Positions 11,901 through 22,830 of a DNA stretch of 64,000 nucleotides are shown here, one piece after another. The number at the start of each line of letters is the position of its first letter. Position 1 is the first letter of the stretch. The DNA is from Tigriopus japonicus (Eukaryota > Arthropoda > Copepoda > Harpacticoida > Harpacticidae): the NCBI GenBank assembly GCA_010645155.1, contig CM021319.1, forward strand, positions 9,219,844 through 9,283,843, in the 5' to 3' direction. A program made the position numbers and the translations under genes. A model generated the notes under the pieces. It searched no databases. It was not told where the DNA came from and saw only the letters and a program-made list of their open reading frames with translations.

Positions 11901-14900
11901 TTGCAAGGAGATGCAATAGATTTACCATTTTGGTAACATTGTCTCACCTTTTTTCGAGCTCTACCAATACTGTCTACATTAACTCGATTATACTCAAACG
12001 GTTATAGTAGGTAGTAAAAGAGTTCTCGGAGAGCTTCTTTGGTGAATGGCCGATGATGAGTGGTTTACTTTGAGTGTTGAATCTTTGAATATATCGAGTC
12101 TTTTGTTCAACGACGTCCAAGTGCCAAAGGGCAAGTTTGTGCCCAAAAGAAGTCTTCTCGGGTTAATGAACTCCTTAATAAGTCCCAGAGCCATCGCTCT
12201 ATTAACGCCATACCATACAAAAGAAGGCTTGGATTATGCAAATTCGTGAACGTCGCTGACTTGGAGGGTGTGTCGGTCAATTTTAATCGAGTCGAAAAAT
12301 CTTATGTGAGAAAAAAGTTCACTTTTTCAATTTCCTTCGGTGGCTAGCTTCACAGATGAATCTGTCCAGTAACCATCCTCCCCCTGATTACCATACGAAT
12401 AATAATCATTGGGGTTCTTTTCCCATTGAGAGGTAGCGAGCTTCATGGACAGGGCTTTCAAAAAAAAAACACGGATTCGCCTAGATTACCACGAAACCTA
12501 ACAGCCATAAATCAATAGGTTGTGAGTGGTATTAATGCGAGGATGACTCCTATAAGGAATGAGATTATGTTTTTTTTCTTTGCCATGGGAGAGCACACTT
12601 ATCTCAGTGGGGTATATTTTGAAATATATGCTGCGTAACGATGGATAACGAAGCCAAAATCGAAGGTTCAATACTCCTCCTCTGATTCTTGCTCTCTCTC
12701 TCTCATTCAATTTCCATTCAGGTCAAACCACAGATTTGCTAGATTATGATGCAAACGGTCCCTGATTAGGGTGATCATTGGAAATTGGCTCTCACTTAAA
12801 AAACCCACTATTTATTCTTCACCATGAACTTAAGTAACTTCGTTCCGGTCATTGAATATTCGCGATCTAGTTGAATCTATGAAGCTAGGAGTGAATTGTT
12901 GGTTCTTTGCTTTGTTTCATGGACTGTGAATGATGAGAGACTCTGTGGAAGTGGTTTGAGGATTCTCCAATTGTTTCTTGAGAAGGGTTATTGATTTGAA
13001 AATGTAATTGGCTCTCTTCCCAACTGAAATATAAATCAACCGAGTGGATGGTCATTTCGAAATCAGGATTCCGTTTGAACAGAAATGCCAGTTATTCCAA
13101 TTATAAACCCTCTTTTCCGACATGTTTATGGACCCGATTCCAACTTGGCGAGAGATCTTGGGACCCATTTCCAAAGTTGCTCGTCCACATGTCCTAAAAA
13201 GGCAATGTTTGCCATTTCGGGATAAAAAACTGAGCGAATTCCAATTGAACCAACGGTTCTGATCAAAAAGACCTTCTGCTGCTTTGCAAATACTAAAAAA
13301 CTGAAAGTCCCATTTGGGTTGCTTACAATTACCTTGGTGAATGAGATTACCATGATAACTCCATTATCCGCGTCTCCATTCAAATGATGCAGCCATGTCA
13401 ACTGTAAATGTGACGTTAATTGCTCGTAACTTTAGACTCAATTTCACTTAATCTGTGCCTGCTCTAGCAGTATTTGAACTCCATTAGAAAGAGCATCAAT
13501 CAAGAGAAGGGTGGAGATCAGGAATCGTTGTGCCATGAGCCAACTTCCAAATTAACTTTTCTCTCCTCTCGCGGTTCAATGAGCGACATCCGAGATTTAA
13601 AGCTCTTTATCAAACCAGACTAGACCCAATTTACCGATGAAAATCAAGACAGAGCAAAAGTTTATTGAACTATAGTTTAGATTGGTACGTTCCTGAAAGG
13701 ATTTGCTCAATTGTTACCATTCCTTTATTTATCGTTAATGGGTTCGTGTCACTTTGAAAAGGGCATGTACTAAATGAATGTCAGTCTTTATCATAAGGAT
13801 AAGTTGAGTTCTCGTATTTGGTACTTTAGCGTCCAAAGGTTTTCATTAGAGATTCTCGACACTTTCTTTTTTATCCACATGAATATCGCACAGTGTGCAC
13901 GCCTCGTTCAGGCCATAAAGAATTCGTTTCATTTCCATTGTATTCAGTTTATTCATGGTTTGTAATTGCCTATTTTTTACTGGCTTGCCCATTGTTCCTC
14001 AAAGCCCAAGACACATCTACTCTATTCAAGAAAGCTCGGGCCAAAAACATCTTTAAAAACCCCGTCCACACTGATATATCATAATAATTTATGTAAACCC
14101 CGAAATATGAGCGTGTCTGATTCTAGAATCAATTGAAGAAAATTGGGGTTCTCCCTCTCTTCCAACTCATCCAGTACAGAGATACTTTTTCAGCCATCTC
14201 CACAACGACTCCTCGATCGAACGAGATGAGGTTGAGCATCTCCAGCTAAAGCTCGACTTCAAATGGCAATGCTTTTTATGGCATAGACCCATCCGACTCA
14301 AAAGTGAGTGAGTGTGCGTGTCTCTGATTCTGTTCTTTTTTCATGCAATCCAATTTAACGTATCCAATTCCATTACATCAAAATATTGATGTCAACGGTA
14401 CGATCCCCGAATGGGTAAGGCACCCTAACACAAATGGGACCGAGGAGAGATGTCCCATGGACTACTTGACTTGGATGAGCATGTTATGAAAGTGTTATCT
14501 TGGGGAGGGGTTGTCAAGTAGTTCAAGGGTGTGAGGGAAAAGTCATGCACGACGATATTCTTTAATGCTTTGAAATGGCAAGAATAGCAATGCTAGCGCG
14601 AGGTTCAACGATTAATCTTGATAAAGCGGGTGTACAATTGTGGCACTCATGTGAAAGAGACATTACTTTTAGTGTATCACGAAATGTGAGAAAAATGCAC
14701 GAGCTCCCTTGAGAGAGCAAGAGATCTAATCCGCTTTGTCAGGTCGGATTATGAATGATAACAAACACTTGAAAATGAGACAGACATTTCTCACAGTGAC
14801 CATTCACTTTGAAGTTCAGGTTGTGGAGTTTAGAGAGTCGTAGCTAATGTGAGGGTAGGAGAACAACCAACCAGCTTGCCCCTAAATAGACCCCAAAATT

Positions 14901-15412
14901 GTGAAAAGGTCCATCCAGCCATTGATGCATCAATGGAATGTCCATTGCATTGAAGTTGATGCAACAGACTCGGGAGAAGATTCGACCTCGCATAGGATAT
15001 TGGTGGCCTTGATTCAGAAGAATTTGCCTAAAATTCCAGACTGATTCATCTTTTTTATTAATAGGTGCTTTCATAAGGAACATTAATGAATCAGACTACT
15101 TAATTTTGTCATTTGTTTACTTTTTGTGTTAAACTTTGATTTAAGTTCAAGCCTTTGATATAACTGATGAAAACTTCCTGATCAAAAAATATCTTCAGTT
15201 ATGTGATGTTACATTTTTATGCCCACATTGTAAAACATGAATTCGAGGTATCCATCTCAACTGGGTATGAGTTGGTATTTACGGTGGGCAAAGAGGGCAG
15301 ATATTTCACTGAGGAGGAAAGATTCAATCAAGCGGAAAGTGCAGCACCAAATCAATGGCTTTTAGCTGTACTCTGCGTCTACTGTATGGAGTCGTATCTG
15401 TCTCGTTCGTAG
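8985..15412. other. Non-coding stretch
   Basis: No gene, RNA or bounded transposon is supported. Base composition is mixed with AT-rich runs. Open frames are short and none resembles a known family. Some minus-strand segments with acceptor and donor signals (around 13,300-13,400) are too short to judge. Confidence 0.45.
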
Positions 15413-15560
15413 ACTTGTACATGTTCCTCGCATCTGGTCGCCAATGCTCGAAAGCGACGCTATTTTGCATGGGAATGCACGCAACTATGAATGGGAGTGG
15501 CAGAAGGACTTGGACATGTTGGAAATTCTTAACCTACAGAATATGAACCTCTCCGTGAAG
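15413..15560 (+). CDS. Putative internal coding exon, unknown product
   Basis: An open segment of 148 bases lies between a pyrimidine-rich acceptor (TCTGTCTCGTTCGTAG, AG at 15,411-15,412) and a donor AAG|GTGGGT at 15,561. It enters with one base of a split codon and leaves at a codon boundary, giving 49 residues. They include IWSPMLESDAILHG and an acidic, tryptophan-containing stretch NYEWEWQKDLDMLEILN. The amino-acid composition looks protein-like, but I recognise no domain and found no convincing neighbouring exon. A longer open frame also covers it on the minus strand. It could be a real exon of a widely spaced gene or a chance open frame with chance splice signals. Confidence 0.25.
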
Positions 15561-17241
15561 GTGGGTTGGTAGGTATGACCAAATGGTCGAGTTTCGGGAC
15601 TTCCTTTGGACGTATTCAGGATCGAATGGAAGTCCTGCCAATTCTTCGGCCATTGTGAGCTCATGAATAGAGGACTCTCTTGAACCATTGGCCAACCAAA
15701 CACTGGCACAACGTTAAGTACACACAAAATCGAGCTACTGTGTGTGGAGTTTGTTGTAATCAGGAGAGATCGAGTATCTCTATTTGTCATGGCTTCTCCG
15801 ATAAGATCTTGAGAACGTAAATCCGATTCTAAATGGCAATGACAACCAGATTACGGACTACAGACGGCATGTATATCTTCTACCATGCATGAGAACTCGA
15901 TGAACGTTGGTGCTTGCCAATATGCAGTTGATGTCACACGAAATGTCTGCATTTATGGAATCCGTTCGTTCCACAGCTTCTGGATCAAGGGAGAGACATC
16001 ACTAAAAACGCTCCCCGATTCAGAGGTCCATGAAAAATCTGTTGTCATTGTTGAGATGTCCGCTCGCCGCTTTTTTCGAGTTTGGTTGTTCAGCTTTGGA
16101 GATCTAAGGACCATAGCTAAATAGAAATGACACGCTCTGACCGAGAAAAAAAAATCTTTTCTTCTAAAGTAGCATCCTTTTCAAAGACTCCAGGGAAAAC
16201 TTGTCCCAGAGAAGACATGAAAAACACTTGAAAAAGATCGACATCATTGGGCTAATTAATTTCCCACCAAATACCCAAGAATCCGAGACATGCTGTCGTT
16301 GTTATTGTTGTTATTTTTCTTATGAGATCGCATTAGTGTTTGTGTGCGGCAACTTAATTTGTCAAACCACAAAAAGTGTAATCCTTTTTGAAAGGGTTTA
16401 CACATGAATGTTCATTTTCGGGCTTTGTCGTTCAATATATTAAAACCTTGTGGCTAGAGTGGAGAAGAAAAACGGACTTGAGATCTAATTTCGGGGATTT
16501 TTCAAGCTTGCCCCCAAGCCTCACTGGATGATATGGTTCAAGCTCTGGAAATATTTTCCAGGATTAGTGAGCCACAAAAAGAACCATAAGTGCTTCTTGA
16601 AAAAAAACTCCGAGGGTCATTCTCGTTGAGCTGTCATTTTGTCGTTCTTCCCTGGGGTTTTCTGGTTTAGAGTCTAGTATTAACAGGTAAACCTTTGTTT
16701 TAGAGATATGGATAATGGTCTGGGGTTTCGTCAAAGACATAAACAAAACCATCCACAGAAACTCCCTTTGTTATCCCACGCAAGCTCTGTAATCCTAATT
16801 GGGGTAATGTTTTTGGTCTTTACGGTTTGATGGCAACGAGTTTTCGATTACGTTTAACTCTGTTTTTATTGGGATGACTCATGCCCTGGAGTCCTCTTCA
16901 TCTTCTTCTCCTGTTGTCTATTTTTGGCGGGCCATTTAGCTTTGAGACAAATCTTTCGTCAAACAGAAGTCATTTGGAAAAGTGCCCTCAAACCTAGAAT
17001 TACCCGCGGACTTAAATACACATCCTCAATCGGGAGGTTGAACCTAGAATTAACTCTCCTTCAACAGACCATAAGTTGCCCACCGATATATCCCTGAATG
17101 AGATGACTGGCCAAATTAACTTGGTTAAAACACTTAGCTTATCCTTGAAGTTTGAAGAGCAACAAGACCGTCTGATCTAGCCATGGAGTAGAAAATCTAT
17201 GACCTGCTCATGTTCTCAAAAGTCAACAATGGCTAGAAGCC

Positions 17242-17284
17242 TTGAAGAGAGAAGTGAAAGAGGGAGAGAAAGAGAGAGAGAGAG
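17242..17284. repeat. Purine (GA/AGAG) tract
   Basis: An almost pure A/G run ending in repeated GA units. Read on the minus strand it is a strong pyrimidine tract just before a possible 3' splice site. Confidence 0.8.
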
Positions 17285-17492
17285 CTTAAAAAATTGAAGG
17301 CAAAGCTCGAATTTTTGGGGTGAACAATGGGCAAACCATTAAGCAGATTCAATGACTGGCCACTTCAGAGGACTTGAGAGGCTTCAAAGCGTTTCAGAGG
17401 GATAAAAAGGCGTTGAGAGGACCCCAAAAGAGGTGGATCCGAGCGATTAACGATTAAATTGCAGGGAAAACGCTCCTGAACCAAAGTCTCAC

Positions 17493-17870
17493 CCAAACCA
17501 GCACCTCAGTTTGTTGTCCACTTGAATCTTTCTGGACAAGTGTGAGAGATGGGCTATTATTTTTCAACCTTCCAATGTTGACCCAATTTCTACTGAATGG
17601 AAGCATACCTGAAATTGAAGCAAAACATTCATGAACCCCGGCTTTGCTCTCGTCTTCAAAAGTTGACTTCTTTTGCGAAGGATTTCTGCCTGATGCAATA
17701 TGGATTGGTAAACTATCAAAGAGCAGAAGGTGCTAGTATTTTGCAATCCAATTTCCCAGCATAAAGAAGTGACTCACAGATTCTATTGAAATTGAGGAAA
17801 ATTCTCGTTTAGCTGTTGCATCTTTTAAGGTTGACGTTCCGAGAAAAGAGCTTTTAGGATCAGTTCGATT
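17493..17870 (-). CDS. Putative multi-exon gene fragment, three phase-compatible exons
   Basis: Reading the minus strand, three consecutive open segments with GT-AG borders join at codon boundaries: 17,870-17,778 (31 codons, acceptor TTTTCAG, donor TCT|GTGAGT), 17,689-17,609 (27 codons, acceptor TTGCATCAG, donor CAG|GTATGC) and 17,531-17,493 (13 codons, acceptor CTTGTCCAG, donor TGG|GTGAGA). The introns would be about 88 and 77 bases, close to the 71 bases of the cuticle gene intron. An in-frame ATG at 17,886-17,888 could start the protein if the first segment is not preceded by an intron. A strong acceptor after a long CT tract (AG at 17,241-17,242) would add a short tail and stop at 17,223-17,225. 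The peptide is basic in the middle (ILRKRSQLLKTRAKPGF) and matches no family I know. Three matching phases are encouraging but not proof. Confidence 0.35.
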
Positions 17871-17888
17871 CTGAAAACTCCTAATCAT

Positions 17889-20800
17889 TGAAGATGAATC
17901 TAACTTCACAACCACATTTCGTTGAGAGTTTACTTAAAAGGATGCTAATGTGGCCATAGTTCTTTGGGGAGGTTTTATTTTTCGAGAAAAGAAAACGAAT
18001 TGACCACGTGCTGTTCGTTTCGGATGCAGGTATTTACATGTAAAGCGTTTCTATCGCCGTCAAAGAAGAAGAATAGCGTTCAATTGTCAAAGAGCCAGAG
18101 TGCCTTTTCCGACGAATGGAAATAAATCAAGGTGGAATGACAGCTGTTCACGAATCACCATTGAAAGAGGCCTCTCCTTGGATGTGCGACGCCAAACTTG
18201 ACCTTAAATTCGCGATCAGGTATGTTATAGACGACAGAACTTGGATTGAAGGAAGTAAAACAATGCGAAGCCCCCGTCACTCTGTTCCAAATTTACTGCC
18301 CGTAATAATTAACTACAATTTAATTGCCCACTTTCTGATGGCACAATCTATTCCATTGCATTGGTGGAGCTCATTAAGTCGTAAAAAGGCAAATTTGGAG
18401 TTCTCCCAAATTTAAAACGACATCTTTTTATTTCGTTTGAGGCCCAACTGTCTGAATGTCAAATAATATATGCACGCACACAAAATGGTTACCCTCTTAA
18501 AGTGTCTTCTACTTGGAGTCATCTTCAACCATCGTGATCATTGAGGTGCCCCGAAACTTCAAACCCCCTATTGGAGATGTGTCAAGAGCCTATTTATTAC
18601 CATGTTCAAAATCCGTGTGGCAGAAACAAGAAAAGTCAGCAGTTGCCTTCATTCAGAGATGGTCGCAGATTGCCCTAATCGATATAGATTTGTCTTTCTG
18701 AGAGATATTTTCTGGGTTGTTGAGGGGAATGTGCCTAAGTGATTTTGATAAGTCAAGAGTACCCAGAAACATATTCAAATTCCTCCGTTGGGAGGTTATC
18801 ATTTGGCTTATCGTTTTATGCTTTTAAGGTCACTTCCAAGATACCCAGCAGATCGGTCAGCAACACATTATTTGACTTGGAGAGCATACTTTTTTTAAGA
18901 TCTAGTCATCTTTAACATCCGTGCTTGGTTCTTCTTGGCGACAGACAAATTGTCGTTCTTTCGGACAAGAATCTATGGAAAATGTTGGGTGTCATCTCTC
19001 GCCGTCTGTAGTTTGTAGGGCTTTTTTCTCCATTTTCAGTGCCGCCTTTACAAATTGAAGACTATAATTTCATCCACATTCACCCCTAGATTGTCATTGG
19101 ACTGTGAGTCTCTCAAGCAACAATGGAAACAAAAATGCTAATTTGTCCAGTCCCCATGCACAATGATAGTAGTGTAAAGGTGGGTGATGTCTTCTTGTTT
19201 TGTGATTATAAGTGCACCCACCAAGATTGTTTCCTTGTCATTAGGACGTGTCAAGTCTATCAAAAATAATTGCTATGTCAATGTGTAAGCCTTCTTTCCT
19301 TCTTAAGTGACAATCGTTCAACAACAACTACACCACCACCTTTCTCCTGTAATGAACCACAGAAAAACTCAGGGTCCAGTCACACTGTCGAAACCCGAAT
19401 AAGGCTTATTATTTAGTGGTCAAGATCAACGTCGCCAATAAGGTTAGGAGACTTCCAATAGATCTGGATACGGACATCAATGATTCAGGACAGTAATCAA
19501 CCTTGATGACCAATGTCATTTTCTCAGTGTGGATCCGTTGATAGGATAATCATTTTGCTTATTTCTCGTTTTCCTGGGAGGGTTTTTAGAGTGGCCCTCA
19601 CGTCACGCAAGGGGCGATTTTCAGAATCCGGCCAGAAACTTTGGAGGAAATCGATATCCGAGCCACCAAAATCAGACGAAGACCCAAGGGTTATTGTTTT
19701 CGTATTCATATGACAAGTGGATCAGGATCCTTTATTTTGTCTCCAACACTCACTCCAAAGTCAAGTGCTACATACTATCAAGGTTTTTATTCAAAAAGAC
19801 GCTACCATTCTCACCGCCCTATCATTAAGTACTCTCATTTTTTTTGAGGGAGACACGCTAAAAAGAGAAGGAAGATTCCATTTTTATGGGATTGTGGGAT
19901 CTTCTTCGAAGGTTCACTTGGTATCAGGAAGAATGTTTGAAGTTTGAAAGGTTCAAAATCTGACGAGGGAGGAGAAAGGCAGCGTAAATAAAGTTCAAAC
20001 ATGGCTCCACAGGAACATTTTGAACCATTTCTCATAATCTTGCCTGCTTTCGTTTTCGGTTAAAATCCAGTCATTGGGTAGCCTGATTAAAACCTGGACA
20101 AAATGCTCACTTTCGAACGAAGTAAGTGAAAACGCCATTTCAGGGGTTTCACCATGACGATCCTATCTGTGTGCACTGACCGAAGCCAATAGCGTCACAA
20201 AATCAATCATACCTCCTTTTCTTGCTTACTTAACCTGTCAGGAATTTTCAATAGAGCTCACAATCCTGATAATGAAGCACAGCTGTCAGATGGTATTTTT
20301 GATTGACCAAAAAGTCACTGGCAAAACCATCAAGAATGAGTCAGGTCCAAAATAAACAAGCGGGAGGTGACTTTTGAGCAGGGAAAAAATAATAATTTGA
20401 AAGCTGCCAAAACCCCTGAGGCTCTTTGGAAGAAGAGTCCCCGAATTCCTGCGAGACCGGTAATGCGTTCTGGACTGGACTGAAACGTTGGTGGTCTCCT
20501 AGATCATTAGAGGGACTCGTGCGAGGTATAATTAATTTCGAATTTGAATACGATTTGATTAAGAAGTGCTGAGAAGAGGCTTGAGTCATTAACCCATTAA
20601 CTTCAATCAGGGTTGGTATTTGGCCACCGGACGCTTTGCACATTTCAAAAAATTGGAGCAGCATGTCCCATAATAATGATAGTGGCAATCCTGATCTTTT
20701 AGGACTGCTTTTAAAAAATGTGGGTTGTTGCTGTAAGAGCTCATTTTTGTTAAAAAGTAGGAGTTTTAATGGAAATGCGCATTTTCTCTAGTCACGACAA

Positions 20801-22542
20801 AAATATTGAAAAGGCATTGCTTTTCGTTTGTTGTATTTAGTCCCTGAAAAGTCTTTGAACGGATACCTGAGCCAACTTTTTTTCGTCTTTGAGGAGTCAT
20901 GTTAGGTCATTGGCACAGATTTGTTCGTCGTGTTCTTGTGAATTTCATATTTCATACTTTCAGTATGATTAGTGAGAATTGAGGACCAAAAGACGTGCCA
21001 AAATGAATGGAATGTGTTCGCTTTCATTCAAAGAAGTCTTTTCAAAGTGTTTCCGTTGGCCCTCTTCGATTTTTCTTCTCCGTTTCTTTTCCTTCTTCTT
21101 TCCTTTGAACAGAATTGATCATCGGTTACAACACAAAGTTTGTACCTAAAAGCGAAACTCTCAAAGCTAAATGTTCTATTGAGAAGTGCTTGTTTGGCGT
21201 TTTTGTCGTACTAGATAATCGGCCCGTTCACTTTTTGTCGAAAAAATTATGCGTGGATGAACATTTTTCCGTCTTCAGTAAAGCCCTGGAGCCCCGAACT
21301 TGTCAACAACTAGGGAACTTTGGGGTCCTTGACTGAATTCATAAAAAGCTTTGATTGATTACATGTTGTGCACAGAACACATTGTCCAATATGCACAGCA
21401 TCCACTTGACATCAACACTGTAATTTGGAGGTTGCCTCCTCCTTCAACAAATCAGGGTTCCCGACATGAATCACTTCTTTTCGCCAAAGTCGCGGCGAAC
21501 CTGCGAGTAAACAAGCATGGCAACACTGCCTCTAACAAAGGCCTCTATACCGCCCTAAAAATGTCAACATTTCCTCGAAAGAAAGATGTGCTAGTTTGAC
21601 CTTTTTACCCAAAGACCGGCTCAATTCTCGCAAATGCAGCAACTCCTACTGTAAGCTATTCAAGTTGAGATAGACGTACCAAACAAAATAGTTTGGAAGA
21701 GAAGGGCGCAGTTTTTCTGACCCCTGCCAAATGATTGGTTTCAAAGTGCAGGATGTACAGTACAAAATATGCATCAACCCACCAAGAGGGTAAGTATTGA
21801 ATGGTGTGAGTGAGTGTATGTATGAAATGCATTCCCGTTGAAAACCTTGGGATTATTTTCAACGAAGGATTGAATCCATTCTCAATTAGCTCAAATTATA
21901 GGGGACAAACAACGGGGTCACTCGCTACCTAAAGATTGGATTCCACTATTGGCAATCATCAAAAAGTATTGACTTCCTAGAGGCCTGTCTGTCCACTCAA
22001 TAGTTGATTGGGTCATCATATTCCGAGAGCTGCCAAGGCCATCATTTGTTTCAATTACGCGACGTCTAGTTACTAAACTTTTTTCTATCCACTTCGAGAA
22101 ACGTCAAAATAAGCAGTGATGAACACATTTGTATTCTACATTCAATTACTTCATCATAAGAGTTGGGGCGGGTCTAGACGGGTAATGATGAAAACCGGGG
22201 GAACCCGGTGCAATTTCATTTGGTCAATGTGATTTTCTGAATGGATCATGCGTGTCCATGGTTGTTCGCTCTGTTAATTATACGTCTTGCTTTGTCTTGA
22301 TCCAATTATCAACGGTCTATGTGTCACATACAAAAGGGAGAACGCGAATGGAACGGGGGAAACTAGAAGAAGAAGAGGGAACACGGAACAGGGAACACCT
22401 CCAAGTGGTCAAGTTGCAACTTGCATCGATTTTCTTCCAATACCATTCTCGCTTTCCCCTAATTCAATGACATCTCTTCTGGTCGTTTTCCAAAGAAATC
22501 ATGTTGTTGGCCTGCAGAGCCTTTGAACTTGATTGGACTTAC
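17889..22542. other. Non-coding stretch, possibly introns of minus-strand genes
   Basis: No recognisable coding region. If the signal-peptide exon at 22,543-22,624 is real, part of this would be its introns and later exons, but I could not identify those exons. A strong donor (GTAAGTAT near 21,790, plus) and a strong plus-strand acceptor (AACAG near 21,113) are isolated signals. Confidence 0.4.
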
Positions 22543-22624
22543 CTGATTTGACGAAGAGGCCTAATGCCACCAATACATGTAGACACGTTGTGAGTAGATG
22601 TGTGGCACTCTTGGAGCGACTCAT
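22543..22624 (-). CDS. Putative first coding exon with signal peptide
   Basis: On the minus strand an ATG (22,624-22,622) opens a 27-codon segment that ends one base into a codon at a consensus donor CAG|GTAAGT (donor at 22,542). The peptide has a polar, basic start (MSRSKSATH) followed by a hydrophobic core (LLTTCLHVLVALGLFV) and a small/polar end (KSG). That is the layout of a secretory signal peptide, so the product would be secreted or membrane-bound. A TATA box sits about 200 bases upstream on the same strand. I could not find the next exon with confidence. An acceptor only 31 bases downstream would add a short tail containing GKR, but such an intron is implausibly small. Unspliced, the frame stops after about 41 codons. 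Confidence 0.45.
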
Positions 22625-22775
22625 GGTGTGATCACGATTATTTGCCCACTCTCCTGTCCTCATCAAGGCCAATGTTGTCCAATAAAGTTGTTAACAACAC
22701 ACTTTAAACACAAGGCAAGGCTACTGCTTCCCTCAAGATCACTCGACCCATAGACACAAACACATACATGTACTC

Positions 22776-22793
22776 GTCAGCGAGCTCGCTGAC
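22776..22793. repeat. 18-base perfect palindrome GTCAGCGAGCTCGCTGAC
   Basis: A perfect inverted repeat with no spacer, located at or just downstream of the transcription start expected from the minus-strand TATA box at 22,822-22,830. It could be a dimeric protein binding site or form a small hairpin in the 5' leader. Its function is not known to me. Confidence 0.7.
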
Positions 22794-22821
22794 TCAATAC
22801 ACTGGGCAGAAAATAAAAGGT

Positions 22822-22830
22822 CTTTTATAG
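22822..22830 (-). promoter_or_regulatory. TATA box upstream of the signal-peptide exon
   Basis: The minus strand reads CTATAAAAG, a near-ideal TATA box. Transcription would be expected to start roughly 25-40 bases further, around 22,790-22,804, where CCCAGTG and GTCAG are initiator-like. The leader to the ATG at 22,624 would then be about 170 bases if unspliced. Confidence 0.5.

Noticed and set aside
22480..22542. 31-base intron leading to a tail containing GKR, a possible amidated neuropeptide after the signal peptide at 22,543-22,624
   Set aside because: A 31-base intron is below the usual minimum for animals and only one short peptide would result. The sequence alone cannot carry a neuropeptide call.
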